DNA of 64,000 nt from Symbiodinium kawagutii (GCA_009767595.1 VSDK01006181.1:162127-226126); one strand, 5' to 3'. Shown: positions 45,001 to 53,884, counted from the first letter of the stretch. The notes: a model not told the origin generated them from the sequence alone. Program-made: numbers and translations.

Positions 45001-46450
45001 GGCAACTGTTCTCCAGCCCTAGGGAATTCAATCAAATGACGTCAACAGTCCAGGATCCCACCAATGAAAGCCATTATTCCTCGCAAGTCGACAGGAAAAT
45101 CAAAGGGGGTCGGGTGGGTGGAAAGCAAAGTCAGTACCAAAAAAGAGCAGAAAATCATGTTTCCTACAAGGTAGCTGCTGTAGCTCTGGCAAAAACGAAT
45201 CGGGATTTGTTCTTTGTTTGCTTTGCTCGGAATCTGAGGACTCAACCGCAGTTCTTGCAGCACTGCCTCGTCTCTACCCGGATACGAAGCCGACAAATCA
45301 ATACCCTCAAGCGCACAGGCTTCAGGATCCTGGGGTCATCACATGTCATAGTCGTTGTCAAGGAAAATGCCCAAAAGAGCAAGAATGTCAACGAGCATGA
45401 GTAACATGGCCTCATTCCAAATCTTCAAATCAGAACAAGTCATTGTAACCCAGAAATGAACTGCGAGGAAGAGTCCTGAGGAAAGTCTATCCACTAGTCC
45501 ACTAAGTGGAGAAGTTCACATCGAATTAGTTGAATAAGCGAAAGGAAGGCACGGCTTTGCACGGCTTTGCACGTCGCTGGGGGTACGGCTCCATGAGGGT
45601 CCTGCAGGAGACAGATCCCACTTCAACTGCTATGATCAGCGGCTTAGACATGCATAGAATGACTGTCAAGAAAACTGATGAAGAAAATAAAGAAATGTCA
45701 CCAACCCCTCCTCAAACATCTTGAAACGAACAATTGTCCTGGCACACGAAGAATGTCTTGCTGCACAACTTGTGTATTGCTAAAATATGGCAAAGAATCT
45801 ACCTTCTATGAATCTTTATCTGTACATCAATCTAATGAATACAACAATACATGCATTCATATTTATTACAAATGTACGTATGAATGTCATGCTCACGATA
45901 TTGGCAGATTGTCTACAGTACCGAAAAACCCTCAGGGTTCAAAACATATCAAAACATCAGTGTTAGTGCAAGCATCGGACAAATGATACTATTTCGTAAT
46001 GTGTGTTCTTATTTTTGTAGTGCTGCACAATGTACAACTGAGTACCTTCCCTGCATTCCTGTGAATGGATCCCAGTGTTAACTCAGTAAGCTGACCAATG
46101 CAAGAGCATTGCATGCAAAACCGTTTTGCAAGCATTGCAATGTCATTTCAAAAATCAACTCAAAAAATTCAATCACCATGAACACGACCTCCACAACCTT
46201 CTTCAAAACTTGCCAGGTGCGCAGAATGATCAATCCCAGTAGTGCCAGGAGGTAGCATATCCTTGAAGCAAAGATCAACACTACAATTATTCCAAGGACT
46301 CAAGCAGGGGCATCAGTAGGCGCATGACTACATACATGTAAATGCTAAAGATACAAATATATTTAAATACCGAGGTGTTTTGGCAGTCAACCAAAACATG
46401 AAGAAATATGCAGATGTTTCATGCATATGAATGTATGTATAGGTACATAT
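42010..46450. other. No supported gene
   Basis: Low-information DNA with an (AT)n run at 43,766-43,795, a triple 11 bp repeat (cgtaacggaag) at about 44,228-44,262 and unremarkable open frames. The longest, a 159-codon plus-strand frame at 44,925-45,404, is basic, has no recognisable domain and is not accepted as a gene. Confidence 0.4.
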
Positions 46451-46455
46451 TAAGT

Positions 46456-46557
46456 ATGTATGTATGTATGTATGTATGTATGTATGTATGTATGTATGTA
46501 TGTAGGTAGGTAGGTATGTATGTATGTATGTATGTATGTATGTATGTATGTATGCAT
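46456..46557. repeat. (TATG)n microsatellite, left flank of YR element
   Basis: About 25 copies of tatg with a short gtag interruption, ending tatgcatgc directly against repeat B2 of the retrotransposon. The matching (TATG/CATG)n tract on the other side at 53,885-53,958 indicates insertion inside one array. Confidence 0.92.
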
Positions 46558-46559
46558 GC

Positions 46560-46676
46560 GTTCATGCAGGGGGACATGTTTCAACACTGGCGCCCTTTTT
46601 CTTCTTTCGACGGGTTGGCACGTTTGGTCCACCCTAGCCGTCCCAACAGGAGCGTCCTGCTGGGAAATCCCCACCT
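46560..46676 (-). repeat. Split direct repeat B2
   Basis: 117 bp identical to B1 (46,818-46,934). It contains a perfect inverted repeat caggaGCGtcctg, and its outer end abuts the (TATG)n microsatellite. Confidence 0.92.
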
Positions 46677-46729
46677 GCAAAGGGAGCGCGGCTCGCCTGG
46701 CACAGGAATTTGCTGGGTGGGTGGGCAGG

Positions 46730-46817
46730 GAAGCAAATTCACCTACCCTGAGCAAAGGGGGCCTCGAACCTAAACATGTCAAGATGCACAAACTTTTACA
46801 TGACATGTCATGAGCAA
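46730..46817 (-). repeat. Split direct repeat A2
   Basis: 88 bp identical to A1 at 53,797-53,884. It is directly joined to B1. It includes the palindrome tgacatgtca near its outer end. Confidence 0.92.
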
Positions 46818-46934
46818 GTTCATGCAGGGGGACATGTTTCAACACTGGCGCCCTTTTTCTTCTTTCGACGGGTTGGCACGTTTGGTCCACCCTAGCCGTC
46901 CCAACAGGAGCGTCCTGCTGGGAAATCCCCACCT
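46818..46934 (-). repeat. Split direct repeat B1
   Basis: 117 bp, directly joined to A2. The RT frame stops five bases from its inner edge. The B1-A2 junction would be the equivalent of the end-to-end junction of a circular intermediate. Confidence 0.92.
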
Positions 46935-46939
46935 TCAGT

Positions 46940-49900
46940 CTAGGTGGACCATCTGTCGAAGAACTTCCCGGTCTTCCTACCCGTCCGTCTACCGCTTTCG
47001 GTGGGCGCCACCTTCCTCTTCCTATCCTCCTCCTTCAACGTCCTGATCTTGGTGTAGAGCTCCGCACTGGTCTCCATCAGTTGGTCCATGACGACCCACT
47101 CAACATTCTCCGACTTGATTTCTACTCTGTTCTCCGCTTTGAACTTTGTAAAGACTTCATTCGTGAGGTCATCTGCCGCCTCGTTCTCATCCCTTCGTAC
47201 CCACGTAAGTGTGGCGTGAGCACCTTCCTTTCTCAGCATCTCTGAGACTTCAATCACCATCAAGGTGATAGGGAACTTGGTAGACAAGCCCTTCCTCAAG
47301 ATGAAGTCGTTCCCTCTGTTGTCCGTGAACGCCTCTGTATGCATGCAGCATTCTTCTCCTCTCTTCATCCAAACTTTCAAAGCAATGATAGTCGCCAGAA
47401 ACTCCAAGGCTGCAATCACCCGCTTCGGTGAACCACCTCTGGATCTCAGCCATGGCGCCATCTTCTCGTCCACCTCCACTGAAAACCATTTGGCATCAGA
47501 TGTGCCATGTCCTTCATCCAACCATCCACCGATCCAAGCCCGGTCATCCGTGGCCTTTGCATCCGTCCAAATCCTGTGCTTTGCGAATCCTTTCATCTCG
47601 GCCACCTCGACGGGTTCCATCCTCCTCCCACTGACCAGCTTGTCCCTGATCCACTTCAGGACAAACAGCACTGCCCATGGAAGCCTCATCATACCTTTCT
47701 GGTCTTTGATGGCCGATGACCATGCGTACAATGGGCCCAGCAGTGGGCGCTCCCATGGCAGCGCAAGGGCTGCAAACCCAAGGCGGCCCAGACCGGCTGC
47801 AAACTCCCTTTGATGGACCTCCAAACGCCGCACCAAGGAGTCAATCCACTGTACTACCCACTCCATCCGTCTTTGAGTGAGGCCCAGGGAATACTCCCTA
47901 TAGTCAGTGTTGATACCGACCCACTCCACCACCATTCCGCCTCTCTGCTTCTTCCACTTCATAGGTGCTCCAACCACCGCCAGAGCCACATATCCGAGGA
48001 CTGCACCTATCCGCCCTTCTCTCTTCATGGCCATCACCTCCAAGTCATCTGCATAGAGTAAGGCCTCGATGAACATGGGCCCCACCACGTAGTGCATCAA
48101 CCTCACCAACGCAGCACTAATCCTGCCCCACCAATAGGGCGTCGACGTGACTCCAAACGTCCCCACGCGGTTGACATAGACAATGTCCTCCTTGGGATCC
48201 ACTCTGCACCCAAGGAAGCCACGTTCTCCTTCTGCATAGAGGAAACGTCGGTGGGCTTTCTCGAAGTCACCTACCAGTGAGATGACCACCTGAGCCTCTT
48301 TCTTGTATTCCTCCAACAGGGCACGCTTCTCTCGAGCAGAAGGCATACGAACTTTGTCAACACATCTGATTCTATTGTTGACTCCAATACCATGGGTGGC
48401 ATCATGTACCACCCTTTTCTTCCCTGAGGCTTGGTCCTCCACCAGCACAGCCAACGAGGCTATAGCTCTATCACTGCCATACTTCTCCACGAACTCACGA
48501 TGGCTCATCTTCTCCATCAAGCCATCTTCAACCTCTCCGTCCAGGTGCGACCTGAGATGCTCTCTGTGCTCCTCAGCAGAAGGGTAGTTGTCCCGATCCA
48601 GCACCCATTCCTCAACGCCTTCACATGGATCCAAGTTCCACTTTGTTTGCCTTTCAAAGACTGTCGGGGTCCGAGGCAATGGGGATAACACCCCCAGTGG
48701 GAAGCCACTCTTCGCCTCCTCTAAGAACCTCCAATCCGGGTCGCCCGCAGCCTCCAGGATCCCCATGATAAGGTCAATTCGAAAAGGCTGACCCGGCGCC
48801 ACATCAAGCCTTCCATCTCCCAGCTCCAACGTCCTAACCATCAGCTCTCTAACCTCTTCCAGAAAGCTCTCATCCCTGACCAAGGTGAAGCCAGTCCCAC
48901 ACATCTTGAAGGCCTCCTTGTCCAGGTTCTGGATTCCACCAACCCTCGATGATGCAAGAGCAACAAGCTCCTTCCTCATCTTCACCCACTTCTCCTCCGT
49001 TGGGAACCATCTCCTCTCCTTTGGCCATCTTCCGGGGGACGGAAGCCCTCCTCCATCATGGAACGGGACTTCAGAGCCCTTCCATTTGCAACTTCTGGGT
49101 CTCCCTCTGCCTCCTTTCACCGGAGGATTTGACGGGTCCACCTCCGTCTCCAACCCATCATTGCCCACTTCCTTCCCCTCTTCAATTTTCTTGCGAAACT
49201 TCAGGCGGTCTCGTTCATCCTGGCCCTCATCATCACCATCTCGCCCTCGCTTGCCATTGTTCGACGTGAACTGGGTGATGATGGCCTTGGCCACCCATTG
49301 ACAAAGACCTGGTGGCCAAGCCGCCGCACTGCTAGTGCGGAACTGCCCATCCTGCTTGCCAATCATGGGCGCACCTTGCAACTTCTCAAGCGGTCCAAGG
49401 TACCATCCGTCTTCATCAAAGATTGGAGGGCCGCTGCGCATGGATGGATGAAGTGGGGCAGAACACTTCATCAAGAAGCGTGTCGGCTTCACTGACAACT
49501 GTCCAAATGCCGACTGCGGGAAGACAACGGTCTGAACCTCCTCCTTCTCCAGCAAGGTGTGAAACTGGTGAAACTGCCACATTGAGGCAGGTTGGTGTCC
49601 TGGAACTCGATTGTTTGTAGTCCGTCCGAGGTCCTCCGGCTGTTCCATAAAGGCGATCCCAGGGTGATGAGGGACTTGCAACTTCATCGCCTCAAACGAA
49701 AACTCAGCCAGGATAGTGCCGAAATCGGCCTTGAGCTGCCTCCGCTGGCTGTTCCACGGAAAACCCCGTGGCCATCTGCGGCTTCTCAGAGGGTAAGGTC
49801 CCCCGTCATTCGCCCAGGTAGCTCTGGAGAACGTAGAACATGGCAGTGTTGTGACCACCGCATCAAACTTGCCCTCCTTGATGAGTTTGAGCCACTTCTG

Positions 49901-50062
49901 CTGGACCCTGGGCTGAGTGAAGTCACACTTGGAGTCCCTCTGCACATCGAGCTCGGTCACCTCGATCAAAAGCTCATGCACTGCAGCCAGATGTTTTAAA
50001 CACTCGGCCAATGAATTCTTTCTGCGCCTCCCGCAGAACAGGTACAGGACACGGTAGGGGGG
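46940..50062 (-). CDS. YR-element Pol: methyltransferase-like, reverse transcriptase, RNase H
   Basis: The open frame begins right after the Gag TGA and has no ATG until codon ~126. Numbering from the TTG at 50,011, features are: upstream VLYLFCGRRRKNSLAECL (motif-I-like), ELDVQRD at 20-26, CDFT at 29-32, TLPCSTFSRA (PC at 57-58) and MEQPEDLG at 122-129. Together these make a C5-methyltransferase-like module. RT covers about 500-700: SLVGDFEKAHRRF (Asp582), FGVTSTPYWWGR and LLYADDLE (YADD at 653-656). RNase H has WTDAKA (Asp817), ALEFLAT (Glu870), FTDNRGND (Asp897) and RRDENEAADDLT. All four acidic RNase H positions and the YADD box are present, so it looks catalytically competent. RT and RNase H copy the RNA; the role of the methyltransferase-like part is unknown. 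Confidence 0.92.
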   Translation of the reverse strand, partial: PPYRVLYLFCGRRRKNSLAECLKHLAAVHELLIEVTELDVQRDSKCDFTQPRVQQKWLKLIKEGKFDAVVTTLPCSTFSRATWANDGGPYPLRSRRWPRGFPWNSQRRQLKADFGTILAEFSFEAMKLQVPHHPGIAFMEQPEDLGRTTNNRVPGHQPASMWQFHQFHTLLEKEEVQTVVFPQSAFGQLSVKPTRFLMKCSAPLHPSMRSGPPIFDEDGWYLGPLEKLQGAPMIGKQDGQFRTSSAAAWPPGLCQWVAKAIITQFTSNNGKRGRDGDDEGQDERDRLKFRKKIEEGKEVGNDGLETEVDPSNPPVKGGRGRPRSCKWKGSEVPFHDGGGLPSPGRWPKERRWFPTEEKWVKMRKELVALASSRVGGIQNLDKEAFKMCGTGFTLVRDESFLEEVRELMVRTLELGDGRLDVAPGQPFRIDLIMGILEAAGDPDWRFLEEAKSGFPLGVLSPLPRTPTVFERQTKWNLDPCEGVEEWVLDRDNYPSAEEHREHLRSHLDGEVEDGLMEKMSHREFVEKYGSDRAIASLAVLVEDQASGKKRVVHDATHGIGVNNRIRCVDKVRMPSAREKRALLEEYKKEAQVVISLVGDFEKAHRRFLYAEGERGFLGCRVDPKEDIVYVNRVGTFGVTSTPYWWGRISAALVRLMHYVVGPMFIEALLYADDLEVMAMKREGRIGAVLGYVALAVVGAPMKWKKQRGGMVVEWVGINTDYREYSLGLTQRRMEWVVQWIDSLVRRLEVHQREFAAGLGRLGFAALALPWERPLLGPLYAWSSAIKDQKGMMRLPWAVLFVLKWIRDKLVSGRRMEPVEVAEMKGFAKHRIWTDAKATDDRAWIGGWLDEGHGTSDAKWFSVEVDEKMAPWLRSRGGSPKRVIAALEFLATIIALKVWMKRGEECCMHTEAFTDNRGNDFILRKGLSTKFPITLMVIEVSEMLRKEGAHATLTWVRRDENEAADDLTNEVFTKFKAENRVEIKSENVEWVVMDQLMETSAELYTKIRTLKEEDRKRKVAPTESGRRTGRKTGKFFDRWST
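49490..50062 (-). other. Methyltransferase-like module at the head of YR-element Pol
   Basis: Motifs in order: LYLFCG (SAM-loop position, but CGRRRK instead of a GxGG loop), a following ELD, CDFT, TLPCSTFSRA with the PC of the catalytic loop, and FMEQPEDLGR at the ENV-motif position, then a late GQLSVKPTRFLMKC. This is the motif order of cytosine-C5 methyltransferases, shortened. Whether it methylates anything cannot be judged from sequence. Confidence 0.55.
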
Positions 50063-50065
50063 TCA
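50063..50065 (-). other. Single in-frame TGA between Gag and Pol
   Basis: The Gag stop (TGA, followed by CCC) lies in the same frame as Pol: the 51,340-50,063 and 50,062-46,940 frames are separated by this codon only. Pol has no ATG near its start. The arrangement is like the readthrough stop of some retroviral gag-pol genes. Confidence 0.8.
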
Positions 50066-51340
50066 CTTGGACCCTACCGTATCCGGCGGTACATCCTGAC
50101 GAGTGCGCTGCGAGCACTGGTACATAGGATGCTTGTCACTAAAGCACAAGCCACAGACGTGCTTGAACTTGCACTTCTTGGCCTTGCATTTCTCACCCGC
50201 TGTGTTGAAGCGGTAACACACCATCTCGCCATCAGGAGTATGGCTGGCACAACTACCTCCTCCACCAGCTGCACTTGAAGATCGGCCACCACCGGCTTTG
50301 CCACGTCCTTTAGGAGGTCGGGTAGAGGCAGTCCTGGGAAATCGTGCCTGTGGCGGTGGCTCAGCCCATTTGGGTGGTGCAGGGCGTTTGGCATAAAGAG
50401 CCAACGGAGTGATGAAGTACCTCTCCTTGACCGTGGTGTCCCGCCAAGCCTCCTTCAACGCCACAACATAGGACTTGCCATCTTGGTTCACTAGCTTTGC
50501 GGTCCGCTTCCTCACTGCGAGGTCATACTCGAGGATGAGGTTCCATGGCGGTGCAGAGATGACATTGCCATCTGCATCCTTGGACCGAAGTCCATAGACG
50601 AACTCTCCCAAGATGTAGTCCTTGTATTGATCCACAGTCTTCACCCATTCGCCTTGGAGCTCCGCACGATTGGTATGCTTCAACGATACCAGGATCATGG
50701 CGTTGCACATGATGGTCATGCGCCGCCGGAACTCCTCAGCATTGCTTGGTGCCGGGACTTTGCTCGAGCCCTTCCGCAAGGAGACTGTGCCCTTGGCATT
50801 GAACACTGGGACCAGCGAGTCCACGTCCACCTCGTCCTTGCTGATGACCTCCGTCAAGCTCTCAGCTCGATACTCTGCGGCCTCTACCTCGGCCAACTTC
50901 TTCTCTATGTACTCCTTGGCTGGCATCACATGGTCCTCCACTGACCCTTGCCGCCGTTCCAAAGCCGCCCGCATTGAGGCCCACTCACCCGACACCAGGG
51001 GTTTCGGCTTATCTTGGATGTCATATTCAGCTTCCACCTCCGCTGAACGTTGGCTCCTGGTCTGGGCATTAGCATAGGCGCATGCAATCCCAGCCACTTG
51101 AACTCTCTCAGCCAAAGAGTTCGCAGCATCAAGGCCCCAATGGTCCTTGAGCATGTCGACCAGATCATCCCGGTCCTTGGCCACATTGGCCAGTTTCTCC
51201 ACCGTCGTGACCCCATGGTGGAAAAACAGACGCTGGTTAGCACGGTCTACATCCTGCCTAGCCAGCAAAAACTTCAGCTCCGCAGTCCCCGCAACGTCAG
51301 CTGCAGTTTCCTGCTCCGCAGTCAAAACTGCTCGCGGCAT
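50063..51340 (-). CDS. YR-element Gag with CCCH and CCHC zinc fingers
   Basis: 425 codons from an ATG at 51,340. The body is helical and basic. The C-terminus has a CCCH-type finger, C375-X9-C385-X4-C390-X3-H394 (CYRFNTAGEKCKAKKCKFKH), followed at once by a canonical retroviral zinc knuckle, C396-X2-C399-X4-H404-X4-C409 (CGLCFSDKHPMYQC). A Gly/Ser/Arg-rich linker precedes the fingers. This is the expected structural, RNA-binding Gag protein. It is in frame with Pol through one TGA. Confidence 0.88.
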   Translation of the reverse strand: MPRAVLTAEQETAADVAGTAELKFLLARQDVDRANQRLFFHHGVTTVEKLANVAKDRDDLVDMLKDHWGLDAANSLAERVQVAGIACAYANAQTRSQRSAEVEAEYDIQDKPKPLVSGEWASMRAALERRQGSVEDHVMPAKEYIEKKLAEVEAAEYRAESLTEVISKDEVDVDSLVPVFNAKGTVSLRKGSSKVPAPSNAEEFRRRMTIMCNAMILVSLKHTNRAELQGEWVKTVDQYKDYILGEFVYGLRSKDADGNVISAPPWNLILEYDLAVRKRTAKLVNQDGKSYVVALKEAWRDTTVKERYFITPLALYAKRPAPPKWAEPPPQARFPRTASTRPPKGRGKAGGGRSSSAAGGGGSCASHTPDGEMVCYRFNTAGEKCKAKKCKFKHVCGLCFSDKHPMYQCSQRTRQDVPPDTVGSK

Positions 51341-51753
51341 GTTGAGCCAGGCTGCGGCCCATGCTCAACCATGCAAACACTTCCATGCAACTCGTGACAT
51401 GCCAACGGCTTCACTCCCAGACATGCCAAGCCACGGCTGGTTCCCCATCACTCTCCACTGCCCTGCGACCCCGCCTGGGGAAGGGTGGCCCGCGCTCAGC
51501 AGCAAAGGCAGCGCAAGGCTCTCCGCGTCTGCATCTATCCTGATACAGCCACAGCCCCCAACATTAAACCCTTGCATGCTCACCTGCTGCTTACAAGTGC
51601 CCTCGGCCGAGGTGCGACCTCGGACTTACCCATCCGTGGCCCTCCAAGGGTGCGACCCTTGCCTGCCACCCTGCTGGGGCGCCCAGCCAACCTATACCTC
51701 GTGGAGTGCGACCCCACACCTTTGCGCAACCCCTCGCACTGCAAAACCCCTTT
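51341..51753 (-). other. Intergenic spacer of YR element
   Basis: 413 bp between the stop of the recombinase frame and the Gag start. It has no long minus-strand frame or recognisable structure. It may hold a second promoter or splice signals for Gag-Pol. Confidence 0.45.
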
Positions 51754-53793
51754 TCAAGCCTCCGGATCACTGAGATCAAGGCTGTCGCAGGAATCACTTG
51801 TCGATTCCTCCTCCTCTGTGGTGGTCTTTGACCAACAGAGCTTGCACCTGTACGAGTACAACTCGGGACCTGGACACTCCGTGTGGATTTCCGACTTCAA
51901 GAACGAGCGCTTCTTGCCCATCCAACACCCTTCAGGTCCCAACCGGTGCAGAGTTCCCCTCCCTGCCCTTCTGTACACGATAACAAACTTCCCTTCCCGA
52001 TCTTCAGGAAGGGAGGGCGCACTCAGCCGCTGCCTCTTCATCTCCTGAACCATCACTGGATCTGGGCGATCACCTCCAGACAACGCACATGGTGTAGGTG
52101 TCGATGGTGACTCCGTCTCATCACCAAGCTTCATCCAATCTCTCTTCACCTGCTTGGCCGCATCATAGTTCGCCCGGATCTTCACCTTCCAGGCTTCCAC
52201 CGCACCATCCGCTGCTGCATCGCTGAACTTCCATCTTCTCACCAGCCAGGCCTTCAGCTCCTCGAAGATGCTGCCCTCATCCAGTTCCTGGTAGGCGCTA
52301 ACTGACCGAGCCACCTTCGCATACCTCTCTTGCATCCTCCCTACAACGGAGTTGTAGGTTCTGATGTACTGATCAGAACCTTCTGGACTCCACCGTCCTA
52401 GGAGGTCACGGTCAGACTTGACCACCTCCATCGCTGCTAGCCCCGATGCCAATGTTGCCCTCTCAGAGTGTTCTGTCCGGAACGTTTCCCAGGACTCCGG
52501 GATCAACCTGGACTCATCAAAGGCCTCCATCTCTTGCATCACCGCAATGCTGGCAGCTGCTGCCTCCTGGTATGTCATTGGAGACATCCCCGTTGCAGCA
52601 GCCCTGAAGATTCCTTCCCCCAGGAGGAAAGGACCTGCCATAGTGTTCGCATCCTCTAGAAGCTTGAACCCTGCTCCCAGCCAGTCCTTGTGTCGCACAA
52701 AGGCCTTGGAGCTAACGAAGATGGGTAGTTCCCTCACCCTCTTCCCGGCTCCCGTAGTTTTCGTCTTCCTCATCAGCCCTCCAAGCTGACCATCGTAGAA
52801 GCGGACACAATCTCGTCGAAGTTGAGCAGCATCACTGAATCGCAGGGAGGCCCAAGCCTTGAGAAGCTTGAGCCATGCTGCCACCCTCAATCCGACACCC
52901 CTACCCGGGGACACCACTATCTCTTCCAGCGCCCCGAAGAACGCGGAAAGCCATCTCGGTGCTCTCTTCACCGGCGGGGCTCTCTCCTCTAACTTTGCAG
53001 TCAGTTCCCTGACCACACCTTCCACCATAGGGTGCGACAAGAGCTGGTTGTCCTCTCCGAAGCCGCCCACCTTCTCAAACCAGCCAACGGCCTGGAAGAT
53101 GGCTAAGGGGATGGAGGCTCCCATCCCTTCATCCTCCCTCATGTAGAGGTAGTCCACCAAATGGATTCCAGTTGGCAGAGCCCCCAACCGAGAATTCTGC
53201 TGGAACCACTTCCTGAACTTCTGCCAGGATGCAAGGTACCGGCGCACTGTGGAAATGCGATACTTGCCAATGAGGGATTTGGCTGCCCTCACTGGGTCAC
53301 GCGTCTTGGAGACCTCGAGGATAACCGGTGCCTTCATCATCGTGAGCTCTTCCACGAGCATCCTCAGCACCTGGCACGACACCTCCTCATCGGCCACAAT
53401 CCGACCTGATGTCAGCCTCACACTCTTCCCTAAGGCCCCCTTTCTAGGAACCCTCATAGCGCCACTGACCGCCTCCTCTGCCGCCGGCTCCTCTGTGTCC
53501 ACCTTGGCCGCAATCGCATCCTGCAATCTCTGCTGTGCCACAGAACTCTGGCTGCCTGCCACCCTGCGCTCCAGCTCTTCCATCTCCACAGCAGCACTCA
53601 CCTGACCTTTGATAAAGGCCACATGCCACTCCTGGGGAACCACTTTCAGCGCCTCTGCGACCTGCTTGGCCAACACATCTTCGGCCCCCTTGCTCACCGC
53701 CAGCTTCGCCCCTGTCAACCCGTACTGGTCCAACAGGTTCAGGATAGCCGCCGCCTCTTCATCACGGGCTTCGAAAGACGCCGGGTCTTCCAT
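51754..53793 (-). CDS. Tyrosine recombinase (YR) of DIRS/Ngaro-like element
   Basis: 679 codons. The ATG at 53,793 is the first after an in-frame TGA in repeat A1, and lies three bases from A1. The N-terminal ~170 residues are helical and acidic. About 175-270 is a SAM-like/core-binding domain (ISTVRRYLASWQKFRKWFQQ). The catalytic domain carries Arg318 (WASLRFSDAAQL), a Lys in MRKTKTTG (343/345), HSER (His442, Arg445), Trp468 in LLGRWSPEGSDQY in place of the second His, and the nucleophile Tyr476 (or Tyr480) in QYIRTY. The C-terminus has a Cys/His segment (LHRLGPEGCWMGKKRSF ... YRCKLCW) and an acidic Ser tail. It should recombine the circular element into the target by the R-K-H-R-W-Y chemistry. 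Confidence 0.92.
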   Translation of the reverse strand: MEDPASFEARDEEAAAILNLLDQYGLTGAKLAVSKGAEDVLAKQVAEALKVVPQEWHVAFIKGQVSAAVEMEELERRVAGSQSSVAQQRLQDAIAAKVDTEEPAAEEAVSGAMRVPRKGALGKSVRLTSGRIVADEEVSCQVLRMLVEELTMMKAPVILEVSKTRDPVRAAKSLIGKYRISTVRRYLASWQKFRKWFQQNSRLGALPTGIHLVDYLYMREDEGMGASIPLAIFQAVGWFEKVGGFGEDNQLLSHPMVEGVVRELTAKLEERAPPVKRAPRWLSAFFGALEEIVVSPGRGVGLRVAAWLKLLKAWASLRFSDAAQLRRDCVRFYDGQLGGLMRKTKTTGAGKRVRELPIFVSSKAFVRHKDWLGAGFKLLEDANTMAGPFLLGEGIFRAAATGMSPMTYQEAAAASIAVMQEMEAFDESRLIPESWETFRTEHSERATLASGLAAMEVVKSDRDLLGRWSPEGSDQYIRTYNSVVGRMQERYAKVARSVSAYQELDEGSIFEELKAWLVRRWKFSDAAADGAVEAWKVKIRANYDAAKQVKRDWMKLGDETESPSTPTPCALSGGDRPDPVMVQEMKRQRLSAPSLPEDREGKFVIVYRRAGRGTLHRLGPEGCWMGKKRSFLKSEIHTECPGPELYSYRCKLCWSKTTTEEEESTSDSCDSLDLSDPEA

Positions 53794-53796
53794 CCC

Positions 53797-53884
53797 GAAG
53801 CAAATTCACCTACCCTGAGCAAAGGGGGCCTCGAACCTAAACATGTCAAGATGCACAAACTTTTACATGACATGTCATGAGCAA
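53797..53884 (-). repeat. Split direct repeat A1
   Basis: 88 bp identical to A2 (46,730-46,817). It forms the 5' terminus of the element on the minus strand, and its outer end touches (ATGC)n/(TATG)n sequence. Confidence 0.92.

Larger units (their letters stand above)
46560..53884 (-). mobile_element. Tyrosine-recombinase (DIRS/Ngaro-like) retrotransposon, complete
   Basis: On the minus strand: A1 (53,884-53,797), tyrosine recombinase, Gag, methyltransferase-like/RT/RNase H, B1 (46,934-46,818), A2 (46,817-46,730), a 53 bp spacer, B2 (46,676-46,560). A1 and A2 (88 bp) are identical, as are B1 and B2 (117 bp). These are the split direct repeats typical of PAT/Ngaro-type elements, which integrate through a circular intermediate without target duplication. 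There is no integrase and no LTR. The three frames are long and essentially intact. The order recombinase-Gag-RT differs from the usual Gag-first order of DIRS, PAT and Ngaro elements. Confidence 0.9.

Noticed and set aside
44925-45404. 159-codon plus-strand frame
   Set aside because: No domain, strand opposite to all supported coding, and composition no better than neighbouring chance frames.
46456-46557. CRISPR-like regular repetition
   Set aside because: A simple tetranucleotide microsatellite without unique spacers; there is no cas-like gene, and the genome is eukaryotic.
46516-46813. Small plus-strand frames repeated at 46,810-47,046 and 53,623-53,880
   Set aside because: They arise only because the split direct repeats are duplicated; they start in microsatellite sequence.
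47265-47813. Plus-strand open frame of 182 codons
   Set aside because: Shadow of the RT/RNase H frame, which has recognisable catalytic motifs on the other strand. The same holds for plus-strand frames at 38,173-38,832, 39,821-40,354 and 48,885-49,301.
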